From NCBI GenBank assembly GCA_018296165.2, contig JACKQL020000087.1, positions 1 through 64,000 of the forward strand: a DNA stretch of 64,000 nucleotides, written 5' to 3'. The position numbers and the translations under genes were made by a program. Every line of letters starts with the position of its first letter. Position 1 is the stretch's first letter. This document shows positions 46,409 to 58,500 of the stretch, piece by piece. The notes beneath the pieces are model-generated. The model did not search any database. It was not told the DNA's origin and saw only the letters and a program-made list of their open reading frames with translations. The stretch is from Termitomyces sp. T153 (taxonomy: Eukaryota > Basidiomycota > Agaricomycetes > Agaricales > Lyophyllaceae).

Positions 46409-46744
46409 TGTCAGGGGACTTCTATTTGTGACCTCTGCAACTTGTTCCAGCACCTCTGCAGCTTGTTCAATGTCTCCAGGGCTCTTTCCAGAACCCCAAA
46501 AATCTCTGGAGAACTGCAGAGTTCTCCATATTACCTCAGCAATTATTGCCCTGGGGTTAGGAGCCTCCACCACTGCTGATGTGCTGTGCCAAGCAGCAGG
46601 GATCCTTAGACTTGTTCTCTCTGGATTTCCCTCTGCTAAGTGATTAGTTACTGATTGTATTGTCATCTACTCTGCTAATATACTTTGGATTCCCCTCTAC
46701 TAGCTGTGTGACTCTGATTCACTGCTCTGGAGGTTGCCCTTACA
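46409..46744 (+). repeat. Chromovirus 3' LTR
   Basis: Starts TGTCAGGGG after the polypurine tract and ends GTTGCCCTTACA, the same end as the next copy. Confidence 0.78.
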
Positions 46745-47057
46745 GTTTGACATCTCTGGGGCTCATTCTAGAATCCTGGAGATCTCCAAAGAACTGTGGA
46801 GTTGTCCATATTACCTCAGCAATCATTGCCCTAGGGTTAGGAGCAGCTCTGGTCTTCTGTACAGTAGTTCCCATGCCTGCACCATCTGCTGATGTGCCAT
46901 GCTGAGCAGTGGGGATCCTTAGACTTGTTCTCTTTAGATTTCCCTCTGCTAGGTGATTAGTTACTGATTGTATCATTGTCTACTCTGCTAATATACTTTG
47001 GATTCCCCTCTGCTAGCTGCATGACTCCAATCCACTGCTCCAGAGGTTGCCCTTACA
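46745..47057 (+). repeat. Second, 5'-truncated LTR copy in tandem
   Basis: Homologous to the LTR from about 46465 onward (shared words ATATTACCTCAGCAAT and ATATACTTTGGATTCCCCTC) and ends in the same GTTGCCCTTACA. Lies head to tail with no spacer. Confidence 0.8.
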
Positions 47058-47443
47058 ACAGGTGTTGGTTGCAATCAGGGAACAGGCTGCAGTGATATTC
47101 TGATGGGATTAGTTGAGGATGTGGGCCATCCTGGGGTTGTTGTGATGCTCCAGAGTTGGTCAGGAAAACCAGGGTGATGAGTTGATGACATACAGTGGAG
47201 TCAGGAATGGTGGAGTAGAGTTCCAGGGGCTCAGGAGAGTCAAGGAAAGCATTGATGGCTGTGGAGAAGGTGTCAGAGCTAGCCAGGGGGCTGTTGGCAT
47301 TTGCTAGAGAAGTGTTAGAGTTACCCAGAGTGGGCATAGAAGGTGGGCAAAGGTTGAAGGAGTTCAATGGGGTGTTGGGGGGAACTCTGGGGAAGCAAGC
47401 AGGTTGGAAACAAGGTTGGAGGTCCAGTGAGTGGGTCATGACA
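47058..47443 (-). repeat. Inverted, diverged LTR of the LARD-like family
   Basis: The reverse strand starts TGTCATGACCCACTC at 47443 and parallels the LTR at 33963 (shared features include GTCATGACCCA, CCCCCTGGCTAGCTC, CTCCTGAGCCCCTGG, GTCATCAACT), but with many differences. It is a solo or truncated LTR in opposite orientation. Confidence 0.7.
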
Positions 47444-48834
47444 CAGTCAAAGATGACTGCTTGGAGTGTAGTCAACAACACATTGTAAGATTGCAATGGC
47501 ACCATTGCATCATAACATTGTTAACTTCCACTGCAATGTGGAGGACTCTGCTAGACATGTAGCATATAATACAAAACATGTCCTGCTACAATGTATGACA
47601 TGTGCACTTGTAGTGCCCTATCCTGATGAGCTAATAACAATGAGTGACTGCAGATGAGAAAAAGAGGACTTGAAAGTCAAGAATTTCCAATAAGGTTGCA
47701 TGCTTCTGTTGATTTACATGTAACATTCAAAAGAAGTATGGCTGCTAAAGAAAGTTGACAGTATCCAAATAATTTGATCATTTGATGAGATTTTGATGGC
47801 TGCCAAAGAACATTGATGCTTTCCAAAGAATCTGATTCCTTATGAGGAATTATGAGGCCTTCTCAAGCATCTGGTCCCTTCTAAAGAATTCTGATGCCCT
47901 CCCAAGCATTTAAGAAAACCATGACCAATATAATGAGTTTTCCATTGATTTTGTTCAGCTGGCATAATGCTGTGTTTCTGTTCCTTGATTATTATTTCTT
48001 GAGTTAAACATAGATCTTTATATTGCTTTTCCCATATTGCCATGTTGAGAGAATCTGTGGGCCAAATCTGTCCATTTAAGTGGCTTCTAGCAATGATGGT
48101 ACCAGCTTTGGCCACATCCTGTCTTCCCAGCAGCTTTCTGCTGATAGCAGGCAGATATGCTCTTGAGAGCAGATTTTGTCACAAGCAGTGGCAGCCAGTC
48201 ATGAGGCCCAGTGAAGAGTTGATCTGGTAGAAACAAGGCTAATCAAGGCAAATAAGTCTAATCAAGTGATTGTTGAGACCTCCAACTTGCATCAAGGCTC
48301 ATCAATCATCAATTCATCAACAGTTTTTTAGCCTCATAAAAAACAGTGCTACTTCTGTGACTGCCCCTTCTATTTTAGATGTAAAAAAGAAGTACCAAAA
48401 GCAACCTACTACAGCCATCAAAAGGCTTCTACAGATGTGGCAATCTCAGTGTATTGCTAGACAAGTTCAACTCACAGAGAGTCTCCAAGACAATGCACTG
48501 GAGATGCCAAGAGCTACTAAAGATAAATCAGATCAAGAGGTAATGTATTGTATAGGTTTCTTCTCTTGCCACAACTCATTTTTATTCATAAATGGACACT
48601 AGCTCAGACCATTAGTTTAACTCAGGTTCTCACTCTCATTCTCCTTTTCATTCTTGTTCTTGTTCTTGTTCTTGTTGTCAGTTTTCTTCCTGTCTATGTC
48701 TTTGTCTTGTTCTGTTATTCACTCCAGATCTTGCTCTCTGTCTGTCCACTCTGAGAGTCAATTATCTGGAAATCATTCAAGGTCACATTCTCCTTTACAA
48801 TCTCACTCTTAGCCTCCATTGCCTCCCCAATCAC
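47444..48834. other. CpG-free repeat-like DNA, unassigned
   Basis: No coding motif seen. Likely 5' part of the Plavaka element or older transposon debris. A short TTCTTG hexamer run lies at about 48650-48675. Confidence 0.4.
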
Positions 48835-51485
48835 CTACCTATGATCCTGCAAGTGAAGAGACTCAAATCTAATGTGACAATCCCCTTGAAGAGGACACAG
48901 ATCCTCCTGATAATCATGAACTTGCCCCACTTAGTGATCTAATTAATATCTGTATCACACAAGAATATATCCAACATCTCCAGAACACAACTCTATTAAA
49001 TGGAGACCTCACTGAAAACAACATTGAATCATTGCTGAACCCTCCTCAAGAAACTTTTGAGTTTGATGATGATGATGATGTTGATACTCTCCTCTCTATC
49101 CATCTATTTATGTCTTTGCAGACTGTTGAATCATATACAGCAAACAAGGAAGCTGTAGTAATTGCACTTCCCAAAGATGACATACTTTCCTATGATCATG
49201 TCAAGACACTTATTACAGATATCACAGGAGTCCAGCCAATTGTAAAACACATGTGCCTAAATAGCTGTATGGCATATACTAGCCCTCTGTCAGACCATGA
49301 CACCTGTCTTCATTGCAGTGAACCATGCTATAATGCTGATCATCAGCCACAACAGACATTTGATACCATTATGATTCCTTTTTTGAACCAAGCAATCATG
49401 CAACATCCAGAGATGGCTGCTGAAATGGGCTATTTCTATCAGCGAGTGTGTCAACTCCTGAATCAACTTGAGCTTGGTGATGACATCAACATCTTTCATG
49501 ATATTGCTTGTGGGTCTGATATTCTCAAGGCTGCAGCAAATGGGGATATCACAGAATATGATACCTTGTTAATCCTTTCCTTTGACAGTTGCCAAATCAA
49601 TACCTTGTGAATCCTTTCCTTTGACAGTTGCCAAATCAATTGTAATAAGGCTTCAAACTGCTGGCTCTATATTTGGATGTTCATTAATCTGGCTCCTGGC
49701 TTGCAATACAAGAAAAAAGTTTGTTTATCCTGGTAGAACACTTCCTGGTTCCAACAAGATTAAAGATGCACAGTCATTTCTTGATGTTGGACTTCATCCA
49801 ATTGCCACTATCAATGATGAGGTCTCCCCATTTGGAATGCTAGTACAAACCCCTTCTACCAATCAAAACTTTATATTGTTCTTGCTACTGCCAATGGGCC
49901 TGAAATGGTCTACCTGAATGTGCTTGTTGGACATTGTGGAAAAATTGATTGTTGTTTGTGGTGTGGACTTGTTAGATGGAAGAAGCCTGGCTCTTCCTAC
50001 TGTTTTCCACTTTTATCAAAGCCCAACAATTACAATGTTGCTGGGTGTAATCACAACAACATTCCTATTCACATTGTTTGTGTTATTGATGTCAATTGGT
50101 ATAACACCAATCTTCTGCTTGTTATCTCATCTCACACCAAGCAGGAGTATGAACTCAACTGGCACAAGACTGGCATCTGTAAGCCCAGTATATTTTTTAG
50201 TTTGCTAATTGGAACATAATTAGGAATTCCTCAAATGTTTCCTAGTGACATCATACATCTTATTCTCAATCTTGCCAATCTACTCATTCCATTATGGCAT
50301 GGCAAATTTGAATGTGCTGGGACAGATTCACATAACACCCAGTACTGGGCTGCTCTTGGAGGTGAGGAATGGCAGACTCATAGCCACAATGTGGCATGAT
50401 GCACACCTTACCTCCCTGATTCATTTGATTGGCTGTCACAGAATCCTGCTGAGAAGATCAATAGTGGGTATAAAGCATGGGAGTTCTTACCCTATCTTTT
50501 TGGACTTGGCCCTGGTCTCCTATACTCTGTTCTTCCTGCTGATATATGCTGTTCTTTTTGTAAACTGGTGTCAGGCATCTGCATCATTTATCAGAAGGCC
50601 ATTACTCAAGAACAGATTCAAGTTGCTCATTTACATCTCATCCAATTCATTGCCAAGTTTGAAACAATGTATGTCCAGTGGCATGAGGATCACATATATA
50701 GAGCACAACAATCAATACATGGATTATCTCATTTAGCAAGTGTTGGACCAGGCATCACATATTCACAGTGGACAATGGAGCAAACTATTGGCAACCTCAT
50801 GCAAGAACTCAAGCAACACTCAGATCCCTACAAGTACCTCTCATGCCATGCAGTTCAACAAGCAGAGATAAATTGTCTCAAGGCAATGGTTCCAGCACTT
50901 GACAGAGATAAGCAGAAAGAAGGATTGATCCCATGTGGAGGGAAGGATCTTGGAAGAGGTTACACCCTCCTTTGTGCAGCAGATTCATGCCCCCATTCTA
51001 TAACTGATGCTGAAAATGAAGCTTTGCAGCTATATTGGGGAGGCTATGGCCAAGAGAATATTCCTCAGGCTTTCAAACTAATTTTGTGTGCTTGGTTACA
51101 CCTTCCAAATGACTAAGTTGCATGGTCATTGTAGAAGGAAGCCCAAAAGCCTTTATCAAAATTATGCATGACAAGAAATGTAAAGGTATGTTTATTTCAA
51201 AGAATGTCAAACATACTGTCCAATGGATATATTAGTTAATCTATGCTGAAAATCTGGAATTTGGAGAAGTTGAATTTTACTTCTGACTAGAAATTGATAG
51301 AGAAATACAAACATTGGCAATAATTGATCTTTACAGTTGCCCAAATGCAGATCTGCTTCAAGAGTCAGCCTACACCCTGTGGACTTGCAAGAAGGCAAAC
51401 AAGGAATATATTATTGTTGTGGATGCCAGGACAATACAATCTGTTGTATGCATGGCACCATATTCTCCTTGCATTATCCTCCACA
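48835..51485 (+). pseudogene. Plavaka-type (CACTA/Tnp2-like) transposase, broken
   Basis: Acidic N-terminal region (LSDLINICITQEYIQHLQNT; ETFEFDDDDDVDTLL), then VKHMCLNSCMAYTSPLSDHD with the CLHC zinc pair, and FHDIACGSDILK. The catalytic block LSFDSCQ follows, with LYIWMFINLAPGLQYKKKFV and ATANGPEMVYLNVLVGHCGK; further on YNVAGCNHNNI, GIPQMFPSDIIHLIL, SHLASVGPGITYSQWTMEQT, KYLSCHAVQQAEINCLKAM and finally FYF-x-LEIDREIQTLAIIDLYS. This order is that of basidiomycete Plavaka transposases. Broken by stops and a 39-bp duplication; terminal inverted repeats were not found. Confidence 0.85.
49561..49638 (+). repeat. 39-bp tandem duplication in the transposase
   Basis: 49561-49599 is repeated at 49600-49638 with one difference. 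The unit is 13 codons and carries the catalytic-type motif LSFDSCQI; the second copy has a TGA. Confidence 0.92.
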
Positions 51486-51488
51486 TCT

Positions 51489-53050
51489 CCGGAAGCACCG
51501 TACCGCAGACCACCGAGCGTGGATGAATTATATTGAACCTGCCTGATATCAAGGGATATGCGACAGGAGATATCTTGATTCTTCATCCAACAAAAAAGGA
51601 TCTCTAGAAGATGTAAGTCACCATGACGTACCGCAAAGGTGATGTTAATACACGATGTTATCGTTCATTCTCGTCTAGAAAACTGTTCTTGTTCCGATGG
51701 AAAATATTATCATGAGCAGTCTACTGTGCGTATTCCCTTTTGCATCTAGTGACCATCGGGTTTATTGTGCCAACAGCGTACATGGAATGATCAGGTTTGG
51801 CCATGAGCGTGATTGAGTTGGTGTTTTGGTCGAGCTAGAACCTGGCAATAACATCGATGTTAATGATCACATACGATTAGCTGCCCTGCGCGACAAATTA
51901 TGGTTAGTTACCGCACTCGATTTCCTCTGACGATCGATATGGCGGCTTATGAGCACATTATAAGGCCTATCATCGAAGATGCCGGCAACATCGCGCCAGC
52001 GTTCAGCAGGAATTACAAGGAAATGATTCTGATTCCATCTGATCAAAACCCGTTACCCCGCACAGAGAAGGGGCCAATAATGCGCAAAGTAGCGTTGGAT
52101 GCTTACAAAGGGATTATCGCATTGTAAGCGAATTCCATTTCCATCTATTCACTTGATTAACATCTGACACCAATCTATAAGATACAAGACCGTAGATTCA
52201 ATGATCAAGGTCAACGACAACGTTACACCTCCAGAAAGCTGGGTTCTTGCTGACGTCCAAGCCTGGATCGTTGAACAGGCCGCTGATCTACTCTCTGGAA
52301 AGAAGGTGTCTGCTTCAATGGATATGCTTTAGCAGGGATTTGACAGCTGCACGGGACTTGGTTCATGTCTGATCATCATGCGCACAGTTTGAGCGCGACG
52401 ATTCTTCGTCTTTGCGTGACAGGAGCTCTTTGCGCTTCCAAAATTGAGGCTATTCAGAAGGTGGCACCGGCTTCAAACGAGAACCTGGTATACTCCTATG
52501 CCGTCATCGACTTGGCATCTCATACTGTGTCTTTACCCACTTCTGGTAGTGACATCCAGAAGTTTGACATTTCCCGTCACTTGACTCTGATGGAAGGAAT
52601 AATCCAGAGATACTCTTTAGGCCTCCATGGGCTGTTCACGAACTCTGAGACTTCCTTCCCAAGAGTTACTGAGACACTCAAAACGAGTCACACTACATCT
52701 TTAACAGATGAATGATTCTCAGCCGAATGCCTGTTCTGCTCTTTTTTTCCTTTCATGAATTCTGGGAAGGGCAGGCTTTGGTGTAGTTCTTCTGACTGGT
52801 TCAACTGTAAACCTTGGTTCCGAAATTCTTGGCAGACGAACGAGTTAAACATATCTACGCATTTGACCGCCCTTCGCGGGATCCCTCACAGTTGAGCAGT
52901 GACACTGTAAAATATTCAAGAGACAGAGGCCTCGAGACAAAATTAATTTGAGGGAGAGAAATTATCCTATATCTCCGGGGATAACACACAACCGAATCTA
53001 GGTCTCATGATTAGTACGCCAATGGTGGGGGAATATTTGTTTGATATTGC
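51489..53050 (+). pseudogene. C-terminal half of an adenylation-thiolation-reductase (NRPS-like) enzyme, broken
   Basis: Readable order: end of the adenylation domain (NLPDIKGYATGDILILHPTK; KTVLVPMENIIMSS; GVLVELEPGN; PLPRTEKGPIMRKVAL), then a carrier domain whose phosphopantetheine serine motif FDS|LSATILRL spans an intron whose donor is CT instead of GT, then the start of a thioester reductase (VVLLTGSTVNLGSEIL; DERVKHIYAFDRPSRDP; NTQPNLGL). Such proteins activate and reduce a carboxylic acid. Defects: TAG at a Trp (51605), TGA after GHERD (51812), TAG before QGFDS (about 52330), frameshifts near 51700, 52735 and 52830. The N-terminal half is absent; the transposon cluster abuts at 51485. 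Confidence 0.75.
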
Positions 53051-55524
53051 TCAATTCAAAACTCATGGCTCTCCAATATCATATAGCTTAGCAGAATGGA
53101 CAATATCATCATCCATACTGCGTCGAAATTTTGATTTCGTTTAATCTTCGCCAGCGTTCGTAATCCATATACTAGGGACAAGACCCCTCGTCGATCTCTT
53201 GAAGCTGGGACCAAACGCGGCCGATTCCCTTTCCTTCTTCAATCTCTTGTGTTCAGTCCTGGCCCAAGTCCAAAGGTTCCTACCCAGACCAAGTCGTAAG
53301 CGACGCATCCTTTTCGAGTCATACTGCGCTGAGCAACCTTCCGACAATGAGGAGAGAAGGTGTGCGATGGGTCAAATATTGACGGGAACTGGAACTATTG
53401 AGTTAGCGCTGACGCTTATAACTGACTGACGAGATGTTGATTACAATCTTTATATGTATTGCCTTGATTCGCCGCATCGGCTAGTGGAAATAGATGTCCT
53501 TCACATTTTGGTTCGAGGATACTTAGTCACCCGCAGATGATCTTACAGTTGGGTTAGCGATTTTCGATACTTGATACGACAGGTGAGAAGTACATTCAAT
53601 TTGCGAGCAGAGAGCACAGGAAGAAGTGCTGGAGACAAAATGCGAAATGCCTCCGAACGAGGGTTTCTTTCGACTTAAATTTGATATAGATGCAGGTGGA
53701 GTGCGCCAGCGTGAGAAGTGATACTGGTAAGTCTGTATATTAGGAAGGTTTAGAAAGGTAAGGGACTTGTGGTGACGGCAGACAGAAAGGATAAGATGAC
53801 AGAGGCATGAATGCCCACTTGAACGAGCAACCTGAATGTTTTGTTATCAACTGACCCTTTCGTTGTGCACTGCAGGCATGGCGTACAGAAGAGTTTTGGA
53901 TCGGACGAATGAAAAGTGTATCATAGTATAAGTATATTCCTATACTCAAATGACTTGGGCAGAAGACACAGGAGAAAAAAATGTTGCCAAAGGGGATCAG
54001 ATTATTGCTTGATGCTCGATTTCGAACGAGCGATTCCGCGGACTGTGCGTAGGCGAGTATGAACGTGATATTGAAAGGTAGGTGGTATATTGATGCCTAT
54101 GGGAATGCTATGTATGAACATAATAGAATCATGTATATGTATATTTATCTATACCCCTGAAAACGGTATGACGACATGGAAGAAAAACTTGATATCCAGC
54201 ATGGCCTGATTCTTGAGTCGAACCAAAAATCCTGCAAGGATTGATACAAGGAGTACTGCGGCTGTACCGGTAACCGATGAGACCCCACGGCATTGTATGT
54301 AGATGATAAGTAAAATGATACAAAGAGGGCCATCCCATCCCAAATATTTAGACTTCAGATTACGTTGAGAACCCGCACAAGTTAGAACACAAGACAAAAC
54401 ATGACGTAAACGAGACAATGGCAAAGGAGAAAGCTTTCTCACGTCCAGGGGCTACAATTGACCTTGAGGCAAAGCCTCATCTTGTCTGTTCACGTAAACC
54501 TATTGTGCTCACTGTGCACCAGTGAAGGCATGTAGGACTAGCATCGGCGATGGGAGGAAATGGGGCGCGCGGAACTGCGGTGTCCCGGTGTTTGGGCCAA
54601 GAATGACGCTGGTTTTCGCCGCCATTCCTATCTGAGAGTCAAGCGACCTTTCCGACCCGAAGGGCACGAGGCGCGCTTGTTGTATGAGTACCGCTTTGAG
54701 GGGTCAGGTGAGGCGGAGTCCGAGGGCGGCGTATCGTGGGTGGCGTCAAGACATGTGTAGGTTAGTCATAATGGAATTGGAGCCTCACGTGTGCTAGGCG
54801 AGTGGATGGGGACATGTGAGGTAGAATGGGCATCGTGGTGGTGGAGCGTTGGGGATTTTTTGAATCAGTCAGAGTCATCAAAAAGCCTGGAGGTTCGCAC
54901 ATCATCGGCAGCCGTACACTACGTAAGCCATAATCGATGATGCACCCACTTCGGGAGATGTCAAGTTACCAGCCGACATCCTGCGCAAAAAGCTGGGCGA
55001 GGTTGGCCGCTCTCTTGGAATATGGGCGTAGATGAAAATCAAGAAAGATGAGATCAATCATCATCACGGCCTTGTTAGGTGCTCCCTTTGTTCAATATTG
55101 GATTGTGGTTGTGTTGGTTCGATGTCAGACAAGCATTTCCGCCATTGTGCTGGATTTGAGAGGTATTCACGAACTCGAGATGACCACGTTGAAGAGGCAT
55201 GGGAGTGGCGTGCGGTTGATGTCAGAGTCATATCACATCCATTGCAAGCGCTGCAAAGGCCGTGAGCGTGGGGATTTCGAAAACAACCATCAGACGTGAT
55301 CTTATCACGAACACGTGTTATCATCACCGACGGCCGAGCCACATCTCCGGGTTAGCGCTTCTGAGCTTCTCCCTTATTGTTGACTGGAGATTAATCCGTA
55401 ACTCTAAATGCTCATGGCAGGGGCTTGAATTCTATGTGGGAATTAGAACAGATGAATAAAGGGACGTCCTAGTCTGGTCGTATGCCGTCATGCGTGTCGC
55501 CCCCCCTCCCCTCAGTCTCCCTTT
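53051..55524. other. Intergenic region, no gene seen
   Basis: CpG-normal. Frames around 53140-53430 and 54150-54440 have no recognisable motif; some of the first 400 bp may be further reductase debris. The last few hundred bases should hold the promoter of the HMG gene. Confidence 0.4.
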
Positions 55525-58500
55525 ATGCATGTACGCCCATCTCATATGCCTCCCATTCGCACTGGAAATAAGATGGACGACGAGAAACGTGCCAAAGGTG
55601 AGTTTCGTGCTATGTTCTATCGAAGGAAGATGGATTGACGTCATTCTCTGTGTTTTGTTATTGATGTGATAGAAGCTGAACACGATGTGGTGACTTACAC
55701 GTTTCTCAGCGAAATGGAGCCTCCACTGAACGAGACGAAACCGTTCGATTTGAATTCCGGAGCTGAGCACGACAACACTACACCCCTGACGCCGCAGCGC
55801 ACTTCGCACGGAAAACGGCGCGACGCGTCTTATATACCCCGCCCACCGAATGCGTTTATACTCTTTCGTTCCTCCTTTATCCGTGACCACAAAGTCACGA
55901 GCAAGGTCGAGGGCAACCACAGTAACCTCTCCAAGATTATTGGTGAGTCTTGATTCTCGTACTATCGTCACCAGATTGGCCAATAAGCAAGCCAGGTATG
56001 TACTGGCGCACTCTTACAAAGGAACAGCGTAACGAGTGGGAAGCGAAAGCCGAACAAGCGCTGATTGAACACAGGAAACGGTATCCTGACTGGCGTTTCC
56101 GCCCTGCTACAAACGCGACCGTGCAGCCGAAGACTAAGATCAAGGATGGTGCACGGCGAGGGAGAGCTAGGAAAGATCCGCCTGACCGAGCAGGCAAGGA
56201 AGAATCGAAGGAAAGTCCAGGTAAAGGAAGAACAATGACACGAGCGGAAGAGGAAGACTCTAGGCTCACTAAGATTGCGGGGCTGTTGGTCGAGGGACAG
56301 GAGGGTGAAGCACTCGAACGTGCAGTAGAAGAATGGGAAGCAGAACGACAAAAATCTCGTCGTTCCGTGTCTGTCAGTACGCCAAAATCGGCATCGTCGT
56401 CACCTGTTATGCCCCGCGCGTCTGCTTCGACGGATAGAAAGACGACGCCATTGACTTTGACTTTGACTTTGGACATGAATCCGCCCCCATTGATGTCGGC
56501 ATCGTGCTCTCCCATCTTATCGCGTGCACATGCCTCGAGCTCGATGGGCCCAGATCCACTAGCTTCCGAAACTCCCGCGTTGAGTCCGTCCTTGTCGGTG
56601 TCAATGTCGGCGTCGTCTTCGCCCATTATAACACGTGAATCAACGACGGAAAGAGAACTATGTCTTCCCTTCCTCGACACATCGACGCCGAAACATACAC
56701 CGCGCTCCCCCCCTAGCACTCCACGCTTATCAGCTTCAGCTTCACTCAACCCTCCTCCTTCCTCCTCGCCGGCCACGCCTAAGTCTCGAACTTCTGCCAT
56801 ATCGAGGCCACTACTCTGGCCTCCCTCTCCTGGTACACCTCGTACTCCGATCTCCTTTCCCGTTTTCCCACAGGCGGAAGATTGGGGAAGAGACCAGAGT
56901 CCCACCCGTTCGACTTATGCGTCGGCGCCGTCTTCACCCGTCGTAACACGCGCATCTGCTTCGACGATGAACAATGGAGAATTGTCAAGATTCATGACAC
57001 GTGCTTCGAGCTCGATGGTCCCAGAGCTACCAACACCACCGCCAACTTCGACGCTGAGTCCGTCCTTGTCAATGTCGATAGATTGGGAAATAGCCCAGAG
57101 TCCTGCTCGTTCGATGTCTATACCAGCATCGGCACCGTCTTCACCTGTCACAGCACGTGCGTCTGCTTCGACGGTCAACGACAGAGACCTATCGACTTTC
57201 ATGATGCGTGGCTCGATGGACCCAGAGCTGCCAACACCGTCGCTAACTTCAGCTTCAGAGCTGAGCCCGTCCCTGTCGATGTCGATGTCGATGTCGACGT
57301 CGTCTTCACGTGCATCGACGCTGGAACGAGAGCCTGAGCCGTCGTCTTTGTCGCTGGCACCATCTCTTTCCCGTATCGATACGTCAACGCCTTCACCCTC
57401 GTCGCCTAGTACCCCACATTCATCCATGCTTAACTCCTTACCCTCAGTACCGATGGCAATACCAAAATGGCTTGCTTCACCGATCACACCGCGCACGCTC
57501 GCTTCAACTCCCACCACGACGCCACCTGCTACCTGGTTCACTTCGCCTTTCACATCTCGTATCCCGATGTCATTCCCCGCTTCCACACGGGCAGGAGAAT
57601 GGGAAGTAGGCCTGAGAGTCGGTCGCTCGAGCTCGAGCTCGATGTTCAAATCAGCATTGTCTTCGCCCGTTATAACACGCGCATCGGCTTTAACTACAAA
57701 TGGAAATGCATCGGGTTTGTCTTTCGTGCCGGCACAATCTCCATCGTCTGGCTACGCTCCATCGACACCGAAAGATATACTTACACCTTCTGTACCTCCG
57801 TCTACGCCGATTTCGACATCCACACCTCCCGTGCCGATACCAAAACCCTCACCTTTATGGCATGCTTCGCCAACCATACCGTACGCGGCACCGACATCTG
57901 TGCCCTGGGCCGCTTCGCATGCTGTGCCGCGTATTTCTAGCTCTTTCCCTGCTTCCACAAGGGCAGAGGATTGGGAAATGGGAAACAGAGCTGTTCGCTC
58001 TAATTCGACATCCACGTCCGGACCGGTATCGGTGTTGTCCTCCCCCGTTTTAATACGCCCGTCTACTTCGACGGTAGATCCGGTGGTGTTGAATCGCGCG
58101 TCACGTCCTCCCATCATGACACGAACACCCGTTTTGACCCCATCCTGGCCTCCTTCACCTGTTACTACTCATGCATCTGCGTCTGTGTTACGTTCACCCA
58201 TCATGGTAAAAACACACGTCCCTGCAACACCTGCGCCCACCCCGTCCTGGTCAAACGTGCCTACCTCGCCATCTACACCTCATGTCTCCGGTTCTACTCC
58301 CGCTTCCGCCTCCACTTCCACTTCATCACGTCGATCTCGGCCCCGATCGCGTTCGCCCACATTCAAATCCCCGCAAAATCCGAATGCGCCAATGAGCATG
58401 AAGCGATCCTTATCCGCGCCTGCACCAAAGAGGGAACATCACCGCCAGCAGCAGCAGGAGCCTTTGAGGATGGACACAGGATTTTGGTGGCCTGTTCCTC

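Larger units (their letters stand above)
42330..46744 (+). mobile_element. Ty3/gypsy chromovirus, 5'-truncated
   Basis: The order gag (zinc knuckle), protease, RT, RNase H remnant, integrase, chromodomain, polypurine tract, 3' LTR is that of a chromovirus. The 5' LTR and N-terminal gag are missing, replaced by an inverted copy of its own gag/protease. CpG is almost absent and stops are frequent. Confidence 0.88.

Noticed and set aside
55937..57649. Long minus-strand open frames (322 and 244 codons) opposite the HMG-box gene
   Set aside because: They mirror the repeated Ser/Pro/Thr codons of exon 3 and contain no domain; the sense gene has introns, an HMG box and an exact frame closure.
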